A stretch of DNA of 50,477 nt from an uncultured Lachnospiraceae bacterium (GCA_934339365.1 CAKRHW010000014.1:1-50477); one strand, 5' to 3'; counted from the first letter of the stretch, positions 1 through 9,221 are shown. Translations and numbers: made by a program. The notes: a model not told the origin generated them from the letters alone.

Positions 1-248
1 GAAGCAACGCAAACGAATTTCGAATGTTTGTAGAATTGCGGGAGCGCGAAGCTGCGAAGCAATTCGTAGGCATCGTGAAAGAGAAGGAAACCAAAAGTCA
101 AAGGTGGTCATGCTTGCATGAACACACATTTGACCTTGGGACCCGCCAAACATGAGAAAGAGTTAAGTTGCGAAGCAACGCAAACGAATTTCGAATGTTT
201 GTAGAATTGCGGGAGCGCGAAGCTGCGAAGCAATTCGTAGGCATCGTG
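1..248. repeat. 77-bp direct repeat, two copies
   Basis: Positions 1-77 and 172-248 are identical over 77 bases, and the left copy may extend beyond the window edge. A third, partial copy lies at 266-290 (25 bases, two mismatches to 51-75). Each copy contains inverted repeats: GAATTGC (33-39) with GCAATTC (59-65), and ACGAATT (13-19) with AATTCGT (61-67), so each could fold as RNA or DNA. No coding content is evident. It resembles a dispersed palindromic intergenic element, but only a genome search would show that it is dispersed. Confidence 0.8.
95..137. repeat. Imperfect palindrome between the 77-bp repeats
   Basis: Bases 95-113 and 116-137 are near inverse complements around a perfect CATGC-TT-GCATG core. 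The stem is about 19 bp with a few mismatches and extra bases. It lies between the two copies of the 77-bp repeat, so nearly all of 1-290 is foldable repeat sequence. No T-run follows on the plus strand to mark it as a simple terminator. Confidence 0.55.
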
Positions 249-342
249 GAACGCTGAGATGTGAGGCTGCGGAGCAATTCGCAGGCATCGTAGAAGGTTA
301 AGTTGTAAGAATTTTAGCATTCAATTTTAGGAAAGGATGCAT

Positions 343-1722
343 ATGAAGAGAATATTAAAGAAGTTTGAAATGACAATTGTCCTGACAATAAAAGCGGGAT
401 TATATTTGTCATTGTTTGCAACTTTTTTTCTTCTGTTTTCTATTAAGAACCGACCGTTATTAGTCATGTCAAGAACGATGGCTGTAACGACAGTCACATA
501 TATCTTTGTGGGGATTGTGTTAACTGCAATCTATGGAAGATTTGATATCGGGAAGAGAAAAAGTAAACCAATTATTTATTCGATTTCGTTAGCAACGATT
601 ATTACAGATATATTCACATATCTTTTGTTACAGATTATGAATACGAATCCGAACAATAATACATCGTTTAAGTTAGAATATTTATGGATTTTATTTCTGG
701 TTATTTTAGTACAGATTCTATTTATTATATTATTTACGTATTTCGGTAATTATGTGTTTTTTGTGATAAATCCACCGGAACGTTGTATTATCATTACATC
801 TTCGCAAAAAAGCTTAGATGAAGTAGCAAGAGGTGTATGCAGATTTAAGAAACAGTATCAGATTGTTGATGTTGCAGATTATCGTCGTCCGGGATTATAT
901 AAGCATATCTTAGCGGCACAGACGGTATTTATTTATGATGTTCCGGTAAAAGAAAGAACAGAGATTGTAGATTTCTGTTACCAGAATACCAGAAATGTAT
1001 ATTATAATCCAGAGATTGCCGATGTTGTTGAGATTAATTCCAAACATGTGATGGTAGATGATGTATCACTCATTGGAAGTGATTTTCGTGACTTGACACC
1101 GGAACAGAAACTGGTAAAACGTACGATGGATCTGGTATTGTCATTGGTGTGCCTGATTGTTACGAGCCCAATTATGTTAGCTTGTGCAATTGCAGTAAAG
1201 CTAGATGATAAAGGAAAAGTTATTTTCAAACAGCAAAGGGCAACGAAGAATGGAAGAGTGTTCGAATTATATAAATTTCGGACAATGAAAGAAAATGTAG
1301 ATAATTATTCAGCAACGACAGATGATGACAGAATTACGAAAGTGGGACATTTCTTAAGAAAATACCGGATTGATGAATTGCCACAATTAATCAATATCTT
1401 AAAAGGAGATATGAGCTTTGTGGGACCACGTCCAGAGATGTTATCAAATATTTATGAATATACACAAGAACTTCCAGAGTTCCAGTATCGTCTTCGTGTA
1501 AAAGCCGGACTAACCGGTTATGCACAGATATTGGGAAAATATAATACCTCACCAAAGGATAAACTAATCTTAGATCTGATGTATATTGAGAGTTATTCTT
1601 TTTGGAAGGATTTACAGTTATTATTTCAGACCCTGATTGTGTTATTGAAGTCAGAAGACAGTACAGAAGGCTTTAAAGAACACAAAAACAGTGGAATTGA
1701 AGGAGATTTTTACGATGAATAA
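343..1722 (+). CDS. Polyprenyl-phosphate sugar-phosphate transferase (initiating enzyme)
   Basis: A 459-residue membrane protein of the bacterial sugar transferase family (WcaJ/PglC-type polyprenol-phosphate phosphoglycosyltransferase). It would load the first sugar-phosphate onto undecaprenyl phosphate. The first ~110 residues hold about four membrane segments. A central ~130-residue region follows, then the catalytic domain from about residue 260. That domain has a membrane hairpin, FKQQRATKNG, YKFRTM, and the block DELPQLINILKGDMSFVGPRPE split around its Asp-Glu pair. I chose the ATG at 343 because AGGAAAGG (329-336) sits 6 bases upstream; the in-frame ATG at 337 abuts that site. The gene overlaps the next one by 8 bases, so the two are translationally linked. 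It heads the glycosyltransferase run, as expected for an initiating enzyme. The sugar transferred cannot be read from sequence. Confidence 0.93.
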   Translation: MKRILKKFEMTIVLTIKAGLYLSLFATFFLLFSIKNRPLLVMSRTMAVTTVTYIFVGIVLTAIYGRFDIGKRKSKPIIYSISLATIITDIFTYLLLQIMNTNPNNNTSFKLEYLWILFLVILVQILFIILFTYFGNYVFFVINPPERCIIITSSQKSLDEVARGVCRFKKQYQIVDVADYRRPGLYKHILAAQTVFIYDVPVKERTEIVDFCYQNTRNVYYNPEIADVVEINSKHVMVDDVSLIGSDFRDLTPEQKLVKRTMDLVLSLVCLIVTSPIMLACAIAVKLDDKGKVIFKQQRATKNGRVFELYKFRTMKENVDNYSATTDDDRITKVGHFLRKYRIDELPQLINILKGDMSFVGPRPEMLSNIYEYTQELPEFQYRLRVKAGLTGYAQILGKYNTSPKDKLILDLMYIESYSFWKDLQLLFQTLIVLLKSEDSTEGFKEHKNSGIEGDFYDE

Positions 1723-2773
1723 ACCGAAGATTTCGATTATTATGCCCGTTTATAATGTGGAGAATTATGTAGCAAAAGCAATCGAAAGTGTGCAGGCACA
1801 GACGCTGCAGGAATGGGAATTTCTGATTGTAGATGATGGAACACCCGACAAAAGTGGTGAGATTTGTGATGCATATGCAGAGAAAGATAGCAGAATTCGT
1901 GTCATTCATAAGGAAAATGGAGGTGCTCCAAGTGCAAGAAATGTTGCAATGGATCTTGCACAGGGAGAGTATCTGTATTTTATGGACTCAGATGATTGGG
2001 CAGAACCTGATATGCTTGAAGAAATGTATCAGATTGCGAAGAGAGATCAGGCACAACTTGTGATTGCCGGATTTTATATTGATACTTTTTATGATGGAGA
2101 AAACTTTATAAGAGACGAGAAAAAAGGACAGGCCGGTACTTATAAAAATAAAGAGGAATTTCACAGAAATGCTTACGATTTATTTGATAATAACCAGTTG
2201 TATTCTCCATGGAATAAATTATTTGAGACCGCATATATCAATGAAAATCAACTTCGATTTCCAAGTACATTCTGGGATGATTTTCCATTTGTACTATCCG
2301 TTATCCGGGATATTGAACGTGTGAGCGTAACGGATGCGATGTATTACCATTTTATCCGGGCAAGAGCAGAGTCGGAGACAGCTGCATATCGTCCGAATAT
2401 GTATGAGAAGAGGGAAGAAGAACACCGGTGGATGATGGATTTGTATCGTCACTGGGGAGTGAAGGATGAAAAATCAAAGGAAATGATTGCAAGAAGATAT
2501 ATTGAGCGTCTGATTGGATGTATTGAAAATCTGACGAATAAAAAATGTGAGCTGTCAACAAAAGGGAAAAAAGAAGAAATTAAAAAGATGTTGGCAAAGC
2601 CTCATGTAAAGAAATGCGTGAATAAGATGAAGCCACGTTCCGCATTTATGAAGATAATGATTCTTCCAATTAAGTGGCAGAATGTAACATTGACGTTATT
2701 AGAAGGGAAATGCATTACATTTGTAAAGAGTAGAAATACAAAAGTATTTGCAACATTGAAAGCGAGACGATAG
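1715..2773 (+). CDS. GT2-family glycosyltransferase
   Basis: A 352-residue GT-A-fold glycosyltransferase, probably cytoplasmic, adding a sugar to the lipid-linked repeat unit. It opens with ISIIMPVYN, followed by LIVDDGTPDKS (nucleotide-binding acidic pair) and the metal-binding DSDD at residues 91-94. The C-terminal part is basic and has no clear membrane segment. The ATG at 1715 follows AAGGAG at a normal distance and overlaps the end of the upstream gene. An upstream in-frame codon at 1691 would also read through, but it lacks a comparable ribosome binding site. Donor and acceptor are unknown. Confidence 0.92.
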   Translation: MNKPKISIIMPVYNVENYVAKAIESVQAQTLQEWEFLIVDDGTPDKSGEICDAYAEKDSRIRVIHKENGGAPSARNVAMDLAQGEYLYFMDSDDWAEPDMLEEMYQIAKRDQAQLVIAGFYIDTFYDGENFIRDEKKGQAGTYKNKEEFHRNAYDLFDNNQLYSPWNKLFETAYINENQLRFPSTFWDDFPFVLSVIRDIERVSVTDAMYYHFIRARAESETAAYRPNMYEKREEEHRWMMDLYRHWGVKDEKSKEMIARRYIERLIGCIENLTNKKCELSTKGKKEEIKKMLAKPHVKKCVNKMKPRSAFMKIMILPIKWQNVTLTLLEGKCITFVKSRNTKVFATLKARR

Positions 2774-2775
2774 TA

Positions 2776-3900
2776 ATGGAACAACCATTTTTTAGTGTCA
2801 TAATACCAGTATATCAGGCAGAAAATTATTTGAGAAAAGCTGTGGACAGTATTCGAATGCAGACATTTGAGTCCTGGGAGTTGGTGCTTGTGGATGATGG
2901 GTCGAAAGATAGATCCTGGGAAATCTGTGAAGCGTATACGAAAAAAGATCAGAGAATCTTTGCAGTAAGACAGGAAAAAAACCAGGGAGCAAATGCAGCC
3001 AGAAAAAGAGGGTTAGAGCTTATTCATGGGAAGTATGTGACCTTTATGGATGCAGATGATTACATAGAAGATATTATGTATGCAGATATTTTTTCTGTTC
3101 TGAATGCACATCCGGCACAGCTTACCGTATCAGGTGCAATCGAAGAATATTATGACAAAAATGGAATCTGTTCAGGGAAAAAAGCGATTACACCAGTTTG
3201 TAAGAAGGACAAAATGAGTGTATATGCAAGTTCTAGTGAAAATAGTAATGGAATTCGTGTGCAGTTTTGTAAAGAAAAAACAGAATGCAGAGAGGCGATT
3301 CTGTCGTTAGAAACACATACATTGTATGGCTATTACTGGAATAAGTTCTATGATACAGAATATTTAAAGGAGCATCTGGCTGCATTTCGAGAGCAGAGAA
3401 TGTTAGAGGATGCAGAGTTTAACATAGATTATGCACAGGAGATTTCAAGCATGAATATCGTAGGCTGTGCTTATTATCATTATTGCAAACGGAGTGAGAT
3501 CAGTCTGACATCTGGATGGTATCAGGAATATTATCAGATTCACCGGAATCATGTAGAACGTCTGCTACATCAGCAGGAATCCTGGAATCTGGCAGATGAG
3601 AAATGCAGAAGAGAGCTTGCAGCTATTTATGCCCGTTATATCTGCTCTGCACTGGAGAGAAATTGTGAGCAGGCAGCAAATATGACGCATAAAGACCGAA
3701 AAGAGTGGATGAAACAGTTATATACCGATCCTTTATATGACGAACTGATCGTATATGGAGATACGGAAACGGGAGTTATGGGAACAATTATAGATGCAGT
3801 CAAAAGCAAATCTACATTCCGGTTAATGGCGATTGGAAGAGCTGCTTATTTGGCAAAGCATAAGCTGCCAGGGGTATTTGCAAAATTGCGACGGAGGTAA
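2776..3900 (+). CDS. GT2-family glycosyltransferase
   Basis: A 374-residue GT-A glycosyltransferase starting 2 bases after the previous stop. Motifs are FSVIIPVYQ, LVLVDDGSKDRS, and DADD at residues 92-95 for metal and sugar-nucleotide binding. A longer middle section (about residues 130-190) separates the nucleotide domain from the acceptor part, compared with the neighbouring enzyme. It is one of four consecutive GT2 genes, which suggests a repeat unit of roughly five sugars if each makes one linkage (inference). Specificity cannot be assigned. Confidence 0.92.
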   Translation: MEQPFFSVIIPVYQAENYLRKAVDSIRMQTFESWELVLVDDGSKDRSWEICEAYTKKDQRIFAVRQEKNQGANAARKRGLELIHGKYVTFMDADDYIEDIMYADIFSVLNAHPAQLTVSGAIEEYYDKNGICSGKKAITPVCKKDKMSVYASSSENSNGIRVQFCKEKTECREAILSLETHTLYGYYWNKFYDTEYLKEHLAAFREQRMLEDAEFNIDYAQEISSMNIVGCAYYHYCKRSEISLTSGWYQEYYQIHRNHVERLLHQQESWNLADEKCRRELAAIYARYICSALERNCEQAANMTHKDRKEWMKQLYTDPLYDELIVYGDTETGVMGTIIDAVKSKSTFRLMAIGRAAYLAKHKLPGVFAKLRRR

Positions 3901-3902
3901 AT

Positions 3903-4937
3903 ATGAAGTTATTAACCATTATGATGCCATGTTATAATGTGGAAGCTTATCTGAATAAAGGACTGTCAACTTTGGCATCTAAGAAGTTTGAGGATGCATT
4001 AGAGGTTCTGATTATTGATGATGGCTCCACAGACCGTACGGCGGAGATTGCAAGTAAATATGTGCAGGAATATCCAAAGATTTTCCGACTGGTGCAAAAG
4101 GAAAATGGTGGACATGGCTCTGCCATTAACGAAGGAATCCGACAGGCAAAAGGAAAATATTTTCGGATACTCGATGGAGATGACTGGGTTTTGACGGAAC
4201 AGTTAGGAGAATTGCTGGAACGACTTTTAAAGATACATGCTGATCTGGTGGTTGACAAACGGTGTGAAGTGCATATGGTAACAGGAGAAAAGAATCATAT
4301 TCCACTTCCGGTTCATGAGTTAGAAGGACAGACATTGCTGCAGAATGTTGCTTATCCTTTTGAACATTTATGCAGCATGGAGGCTGTATCGCGTTATTTT
4401 ATGATTCATAATTTTAGTGTGAAGACAGAATTACTGCGTGCACATAAGGTAACGGTATTAGAGGGGGTCTTTTATGAGGATAGTGAGTATGTATTAAAGG
4501 CAACTTCCATTTGTAAAACAATTACGTTTGTTGATTTAGAGATTTATCAGTATATGATAGGAAATGTAAATCAAAGTGTCAGTACAGAAAATTTTGTCAA
4601 ACGATTTGAACATTTTCATAAAGTAACGTGTGAAATGTTAGCTTATGAAAAAGAGAATAAGAGAAAAATTTCTTCACAACAAGTGCAGCAGTATATGACA
4701 CGCAGATGCAGAACCGTTGTTCTGACAGAATATTATATTGCATTGATTTATGATACAGACAGAAAACGTGGAAGACAGAGAGGAAAAATGCTTTACAGGC
4801 TGCTGCAAAAAGAATATCCGGACATGGCAAAGATGACAGCCATGCGGTATCGGTTAGACTGTATGATGCATTTCTTAGGAGTGAATTATCATGCATTGCA
4901 ATTGATGAGACATGCACTGATTGGAGGAAAAAGATGA
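3903..4937 (+). CDS. GT2-family glycosyltransferase
   Basis: A 344-residue glycosyltransferase. It has LTIMMPCYNVE at the N terminus, VLIIDDGSTDRT, GHGSAINEGI, and DGDD at residues 91-94. The GGHGSA and DGDDW signatures separate it from its two upstream neighbours and suggest a different acceptor class. AGGTAA just before the ATG overlaps the previous stop region. The last 4 bases (ATGA, 4934-4937) are shared with the next gene, so expression is probably coupled. Confidence 0.92.
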   Translation: MKLLTIMMPCYNVEAYLNKGLSTLASKKFEDALEVLIIDDGSTDRTAEIASKYVQEYPKIFRLVQKENGGHGSAINEGIRQAKGKYFRILDGDDWVLTEQLGELLERLLKIHADLVVDKRCEVHMVTGEKNHIPLPVHELEGQTLLQNVAYPFEHLCSMEAVSRYFMIHNFSVKTELLRAHKVTVLEGVFYEDSEYVLKATSICKTITFVDLEIYQYMIGNVNQSVSTENFVKRFEHFHKVTCEMLAYEKENKRKISSQQVQQYMTRRCRTVVLTEYYIALIYDTDRKRGRQRGKMLYRLLQKEYPDMAKMTAMRYRLDCMMHFLGVNYHALQLMRHALIGGKR

Positions 4938-5986
4938 AGATTTCTATCATTATACCGGTTTTTAACTGTGAAAAATATTTAGAGAAATGCTTAGATTCCG
5001 TCTTGCATCAGTCTTTTCAGGATTTTGAGATCATTTTAGTAAACAATGGTTCCTTAGATGATTCTGCAAAGGTTTGTGCAGCATATGCGGATCAGGATGG
5101 ACGAATTGTATATGTGCAAAAAGAAAAAAATTCCGGTGGTGCGGGAGAACCACGAAATAAAGGGTTAGAAATAGCAAAAGGGGATTATATCATGTTCCTG
5201 GATGCAGATGATTATCTGGCAGAAAATGCATTAGAAACCATGTACAGTGAAATTATTTCTATGGATTATGATGTAGTCATTGCCGGATATCATAACTTCA
5301 GTGAGGATGGACTGATTCAAAATGATGTAGTTTTAGAGGAACGGGAATTTGTTTCCGAAAAGGAAGTCAGAGATTATTTTGTCAGTGTCTATCCAAATGG
5401 TGAGGCAGGATATATCTGGAATAAGATATATAAAGCAGACATTATCCGGCATTTCGGAGTGAAGTTTCCGGCGATGCAGCGGTTAGAAGATGGTTTTTTT
5501 AATGTAGATTTTTTTACACATGTACACAAATGTAAAGTGATTCCGGCAATGACATACCATTATAAATTAAATGATCTGTCAGAACTTTATAGAAAGTCAC
5601 CGCAAAATTATGCGGATCTGATTATCCGACTGATGGACCATTATTATGAAACGATTGAAGAATGGGGATATCAGCCAGAAGAGGTCGAGGGAGAAGTCAT
5701 CAAATTCGGTTTGAATGAATTAGAAGTCTGTTTTGAAAATGTTGTGGTTAAGAATTATCAGTTATCAAGACAGCAAAGAAAAGAATACTTCCATGAATTG
5801 AAGGAAAACGACCGGGTCAGATATATGCTGATGCGAAAAAAATATGTTGCACGTTATGTCCGGTTTGTCATGGTTTTCTTTGACCTTGGATGGTATGTGC
5901 CAATGCGTCTTCTGGTGAAATTCAAAGTCTGGATGAAAGGAAACTGCAAAGGCTTATTTTTAAAGATTAAAAAGTATATGAACTAA
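4934..5986 (+). CDS. GT2-family glycosyltransferase with VNNGS variant motif
   Basis: A 350-residue GT-A glycosyltransferase overlapping the previous gene by ATGA. It starts ISIIIPVFNCE and has DADD at residues 90-93. The usual VDDGS acidic pair is replaced by VNNGSLDDS at about residues 37-44, while the metal-binding DADD is intact. The family normally uses the first acidic residue to contact the nucleotide, so the change may alter donor preference or activity (inference). The C terminus is basic. It is the last of the four small GT genes before the polymerase/flippase fusion. Confidence 0.9.
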   Translation: MKISIIIPVFNCEKYLEKCLDSVLHQSFQDFEIILVNNGSLDDSAKVCAAYADQDGRIVYVQKEKNSGGAGEPRNKGLEIAKGDYIMFLDADDYLAENALETMYSEIISMDYDVVIAGYHNFSEDGLIQNDVVLEEREFVSEKEVRDYFVSVYPNGEAGYIWNKIYKADIIRHFGVKFPAMQRLEDGFFNVDFFTHVHKCKVIPAMTYHYKLNDLSELYRKSPQNYADLIIRLMDHYYETIEEWGYQPEEVEGEVIKFGLNELEVCFENVVVKNYQLSRQQRKEYFHELKENDRVRYMLMRKKYVARYVRFVMVFFDLGWYVPMRLLVKFKVWMKGNCKGLFLKIKKYMN

Positions 5987-6037
5987 TGGGAATGGAAAAG
6001 GAGCAGGCAAAGAAAAATAAAGGACAGAGGTAGTAGG

Positions 6038-9000
6038 ATGGAGCAGATCAAAAGAGTTGGAGAAAAGACTGTTTTTAACAGAATTTTATATAAAGTAATT
6101 TTTTTAATTACTGTGATGATTACAATTGTTCCTTATATGCATGAAAAAACAGGCGCTTATGTGAAGCTTTTGCTGGCATGGGGCCTCCTTTTCGTATGTA
6201 AGGATGTCATAAAGACGAAGGGAAAAATTTATTGGAACCGTTATGTATTGACATTACTGGCTTTTCTTGCCTGTTACGGAATTACGATTCTGGCAAAGGC
6301 AACAACACATCGAGGAGATAGTGTGAAATCATGGCTGTACATGTTTATTACATTTACGGTTCTTTTTGTTTCTGATGCGAAGAACCGGAAGGAATTAGAA
6401 AAAGAGTTAAAAATTATTTTAACAACCATTGTTTCCTGTACAGCAATCTTAAATTTTATTTGTATCTTTACGTATTGTTTTCAAATGAATACTTCTTATG
6501 AGGCAGAGGGAATTGAAGTATATATTGGAATGTATGATAATCGTTTATGGGGGCTGTATAATCCGAATGTTGGAGCTATGCTGGCACTGGTATCATTTGC
6601 ACTGAGCCTTTTTTTCCTGTTTTCTTTGCGAAAGGAAAATAAGAAAAAGAAAGTGGCAAATATTTTATTGATAGGAAACTGTGTGATACAGTTTTTGATG
6701 ATCATTCTTACCGGATCAAGAACCGTTATTTACGGAGCCGGTCTTGGAATTGTAATTTTTATCGCAGTTTTTTACCGGAAAAAACAAGTGGCTGTTCGGC
6801 TGATTACAGCCGTTTTGGCAGGGATTGTATTTGTCGGAGGAACGGTACTTGGGGCACCGGTTGTTGAAAAAATACCAAAGCTATTAGATCCATTTCGAAT
6901 TGAACTTCCAAAAGCAACACAGGAGACGACAACACAGGAAGTAACACAGGAGACAACGGTTCCTGAGACGACGACAGAAATAGAAACAAGTGTGGCTGAA
7001 CCAGAGGGAACAAAGCAGGAAGAAACACAGCAGATGACAGAGCAGATAACCAGACAGAATGCGGAACAGTCTGCACAGAGTGAAGCACCAAAAGAAGAGT
7101 CTCAAAATGGAACAACATTAGATAAAGCGGCAAAGAAGGAAAGTATTCGTGCTTCCAAGAAAGCAGCGAAGAAAGCCAGTATCAAAGCTTCTAAAAAGGC
7201 AGTAAAGAAGGAAAGTATCAAGGCATCCAAAAAAGCAGCAAAGAAGGAAGCAAGAAGGGAACAGGCGAGGGAGAAACGTGCCAGTCTGAACCGGAATGAT
7301 ACCGGAAAAGACAGCAAGGGTGGATTCCTAAATGGCCGTCAGTATATCTGGAAGGCAGGACTCCAGGTATTTTCGACATCAAAATTATTAGGTGTAACCA
7401 GAGAGAATCTATATGAAAAGGGTGTAGGATATATCAGTGAACCGACTTTCCAGCGTGCATTTCAGAGAGGTGGTCTGCACAATACCTATCTTACCATTTT
7501 AGTTTCCTCTGGATTGTTAGGAACAATCCCAATGGTTCTGTTCTTTGCAATGGCAGTCTGGAGCATCTTTCGTTTTGCATGGAAAAGAACAGATTCGCAT
7601 CTGACATTTTATGGTGCAGTTTTTGTTTTATTGATGTATTTCATGATGGAATTGTTTGAAGCTAGAATTCTATATGAAGTAAATGTAAATTATATGATTT
7701 TCTGGATTCTTATGGGGCTGTCTGTTTGTTATGTATCTATGAAAGAAAAAACAGGAACAAAAGAAACTTGTGATAAGACACAGGAACCGAAAGAAATAGA
7801 AGAACAGAGAAAAGAAGATGATGCAAAGAAGGATGAAGGGAAAAAACGTTTTTTTGCCAATACCGGATGGCTGGTATTAGATAAAGTTTTTACCATGTTT
7901 CTATCGTTAGTCATCATGTCCATTACTTCAAGATATTTAGGAACTTCAAATTATGGAATCTTAAATTATGGACTATCATTTGTCAATATTTTTGTGACAG
8001 TCTGCAAACTGGGAATCGATTCCATTCTTGTTGCTGAGTTAGTAAAACAGCCAGAAAAAAGGAATGAATATATCGGAACAACCATTGTACTTCGGATGGC
8101 TTCTGGTTTGTTAGGAATCATGATTACTACTTTATTTGTATTGATTTTAAAGCCGGGAAATACCGTCATGCTGATTGTATCGGTGATTCAGGCCTTGTCT
8201 CTGCTTTTTACAGCATTTGATACGATTGATTTTTATTTTCAGTCGCAGCTTGCATCAAAGTATTCCGCAATCAGCAAAAGTGTGGCATATACCTTTGTAT
8301 GTCTGGTACGGATTATTTTTGTTGTTTTAAAATTAGATGTAACGTGGTTTGCCATTGCAACGGTAATTGATGCACTGGTAATTGGCATTATGCTTTTATA
8401 TTTTTATCAGAAAATGGGAGGTGGGTTTCGTTTCCGAATGGATACGGCCCACTATCTTTTAAAAAATGCATCTCCATTTATTCTTGCAAATATGATGGTA
8501 ATCATTTATACACAGATGGATAAAATTATGGTTGGTTCCATTTCTAATGAGGCAGAAGTGGGGATTTATACGGCGGCAATGAATATTGCAAATATGTGGG
8601 TGTTTATACCAAATGCACTCATGGATTCTGCACGCCCGATTATTATGGATTTGAAAAACAGAGGAGACAAGAGATATCACATAAGATATGTACAATTAAT
8701 GAGTGCGGTGATGTGGGTTAGTGTTGCAGCCGGTATTTTCTTTACGGTATTTCCTAAAATCTGCATTTATATTTTGTATGGAAAAGATTTTATGGCAGCA
8801 ACCGGAGTGCTGATTATTTTAATCTGGTCTAGACTTTTTTCACTGATCGGAACAGTGCGGACTATCTGGCTGATTTGTGAGGAAAAACAGAAATATGTAA
8901 AATGGTTTGTAGGCGGTGGAGCAGTTGTAAATGTGATATTAAATGCCTGCTGGATTGGAAGATGGGGAGCAGCAGGAGCAGCAACGGCCACACTCATTAC

Positions 9001-9109
9001 AGAAATTGTGGTTGCATTGATTCTGCCACTGTGTTTCCGGGATACCAGAGGATTTCTTAAGCTGGTGTGGGAGTCGGTGAATGTAAAGAGAATGTTACAT
9101 TTTCGGTAA
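6038..9109 (+). CDS. Fused Wzy/WaaL-type polymerase and Wzx-type flippase
   Basis: A 1023-residue membrane protein with two complete-looking halves. Residues ~1-565 look like an O-antigen ligase/polymerase: about nine membrane segments, a large extracellular loop, then GRQYIWKAG and a conserved HNTYL before three more segments. Residues ~605-1023 look like a MOP-superfamily polysaccharide flippase, beginning NTGWLVLDKV and SRYLGTSNYGILNYG, with the full run of helices. A charged cytoplasmic-type stretch (~571-604, rich in Lys/Glu) joins them. Inside the loop of the first half lies a ~140-residue low-complexity insert (~288-428): Thr/Gln/Glu-rich, then Lys/Ala repeats. In Wzx/Wzy pathways these are normally separate proteins that flip and polymerise lipid-linked units at the outer face. 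A gap of 51 bases separates it from the last GT gene. Confidence 0.88.
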   Translation: MEQIKRVGEKTVFNRILYKVIFLITVMITIVPYMHEKTGAYVKLLLAWGLLFVCKDVIKTKGKIYWNRYVLTLLAFLACYGITILAKATTHRGDSVKSWLYMFITFTVLFVSDAKNRKELEKELKIILTTIVSCTAILNFICIFTYCFQMNTSYEAEGIEVYIGMYDNRLWGLYNPNVGAMLALVSFALSLFFLFSLRKENKKKKVANILLIGNCVIQFLMIILTGSRTVIYGAGLGIVIFIAVFYRKKQVAVRLITAVLAGIVFVGGTVLGAPVVEKIPKLLDPFRIELPKATQETTTQEVTQETTVPETTTEIETSVAEPEGTKQEETQQMTEQITRQNAEQSAQSEAPKEESQNGTTLDKAAKKESIRASKKAAKKASIKASKKAVKKESIKASKKAAKKEARREQAREKRASLNRNDTGKDSKGGFLNGRQYIWKAGLQVFSTSKLLGVTRENLYEKGVGYISEPTFQRAFQRGGLHNTYLTILVSSGLLGTIPMVLFFAMAVWSIFRFAWKRTDSHLTFYGAVFVLLMYFMMELFEARILYEVNVNYMIFWILMGLSVCYVSMKEKTGTKETCDKTQEPKEIEEQRKEDDAKKDEGKKRFFANTGWLVLDKVFTMFLSLVIMSITSRYLGTSNYGILNYGLSFVNIFVTVCKLGIDSILVAELVKQPEKRNEYIGTTIVLRMASGLLGIMITTLFVLILKPGNTVMLIVSVIQALSLLFTAFDTIDFYFQSQLASKYSAISKSVAYTFVCLVRIIFVVLKLDVTWFAIATVIDALVIGIMLLYFYQKMGGGFRFRMDTAHYLLKNASPFILANMMVIIYTQMDKIMVGSISNEAEVGIYTAAMNIANMWVFIPNALMDSARPIIMDLKNRGDKRYHIRYVQLMSAVMWVSVAAGIFFTVFPKICIYILYGKDFMAATGVLIILIWSRLFSLIGTVRTIWLICEEKQKYVKWFVGGGAVVNVILNACWIGRWGAAGAATATLITEIVVALILPLCFRDTRGFLKLVWESVNVKRMLHFR
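7124..7255 (+). repeat. 36-bp tandem repeat coding Lys/Ala-rich linker
   Basis: Three and a half imperfect copies of a 12-residue unit (consensus KKAAKKESIKAS), period 36 bases, within the extracellular loop of the polymerase half. A Thr-rich stretch of TQETT-like motifs (about 6910-7060) lies just before it. The protein is strongly positive here, unlike the surrounding polymerase sequence. Confidence 0.8.
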
Positions 9110-9137
9110 ACGCATAGAAGAGACTTTTGGTAAAAGG

Positions 9138-9166
9138 TTGATTTTTCATGAGGCAGAGATTATAAT
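9138..9166 (+). promoter_or_regulatory. Sigma-A-type promoter for the ABC export unit
   Basis: TTGATT (9138-9143), a 17-base spacer, then a consensus TATAAT (9161-9166). It lies in the gap after the polymerase/flippase gene and about 55 bases before the permease start. The ABC export genes are therefore probably a separate transcription unit. Confidence 0.75.
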
Positions 9167-9221
9167 CTAACATGGATTGTCTTGTCAAAGACGCGAAAAA
9201 ACAGACGATATGGAGAAAAAG

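Noticed and set aside
1..300. CRISPR array
   Set aside because: Only two full copies of a 77-bp unit with a 94-bp gap and one partial copy; no regular spacers or cas genes.
108..320. A 70-codon minus-strand open frame
   Set aside because: It lies entirely in the palindromic repeats, has no ribosome binding site and no recognisable protein features.
6804..7317. Minus-strand open frames opposite the polymerase insert
   Set aside because: Low-complexity antisense of the Thr/Lys/Ala repeats, with no ribosome binding site.
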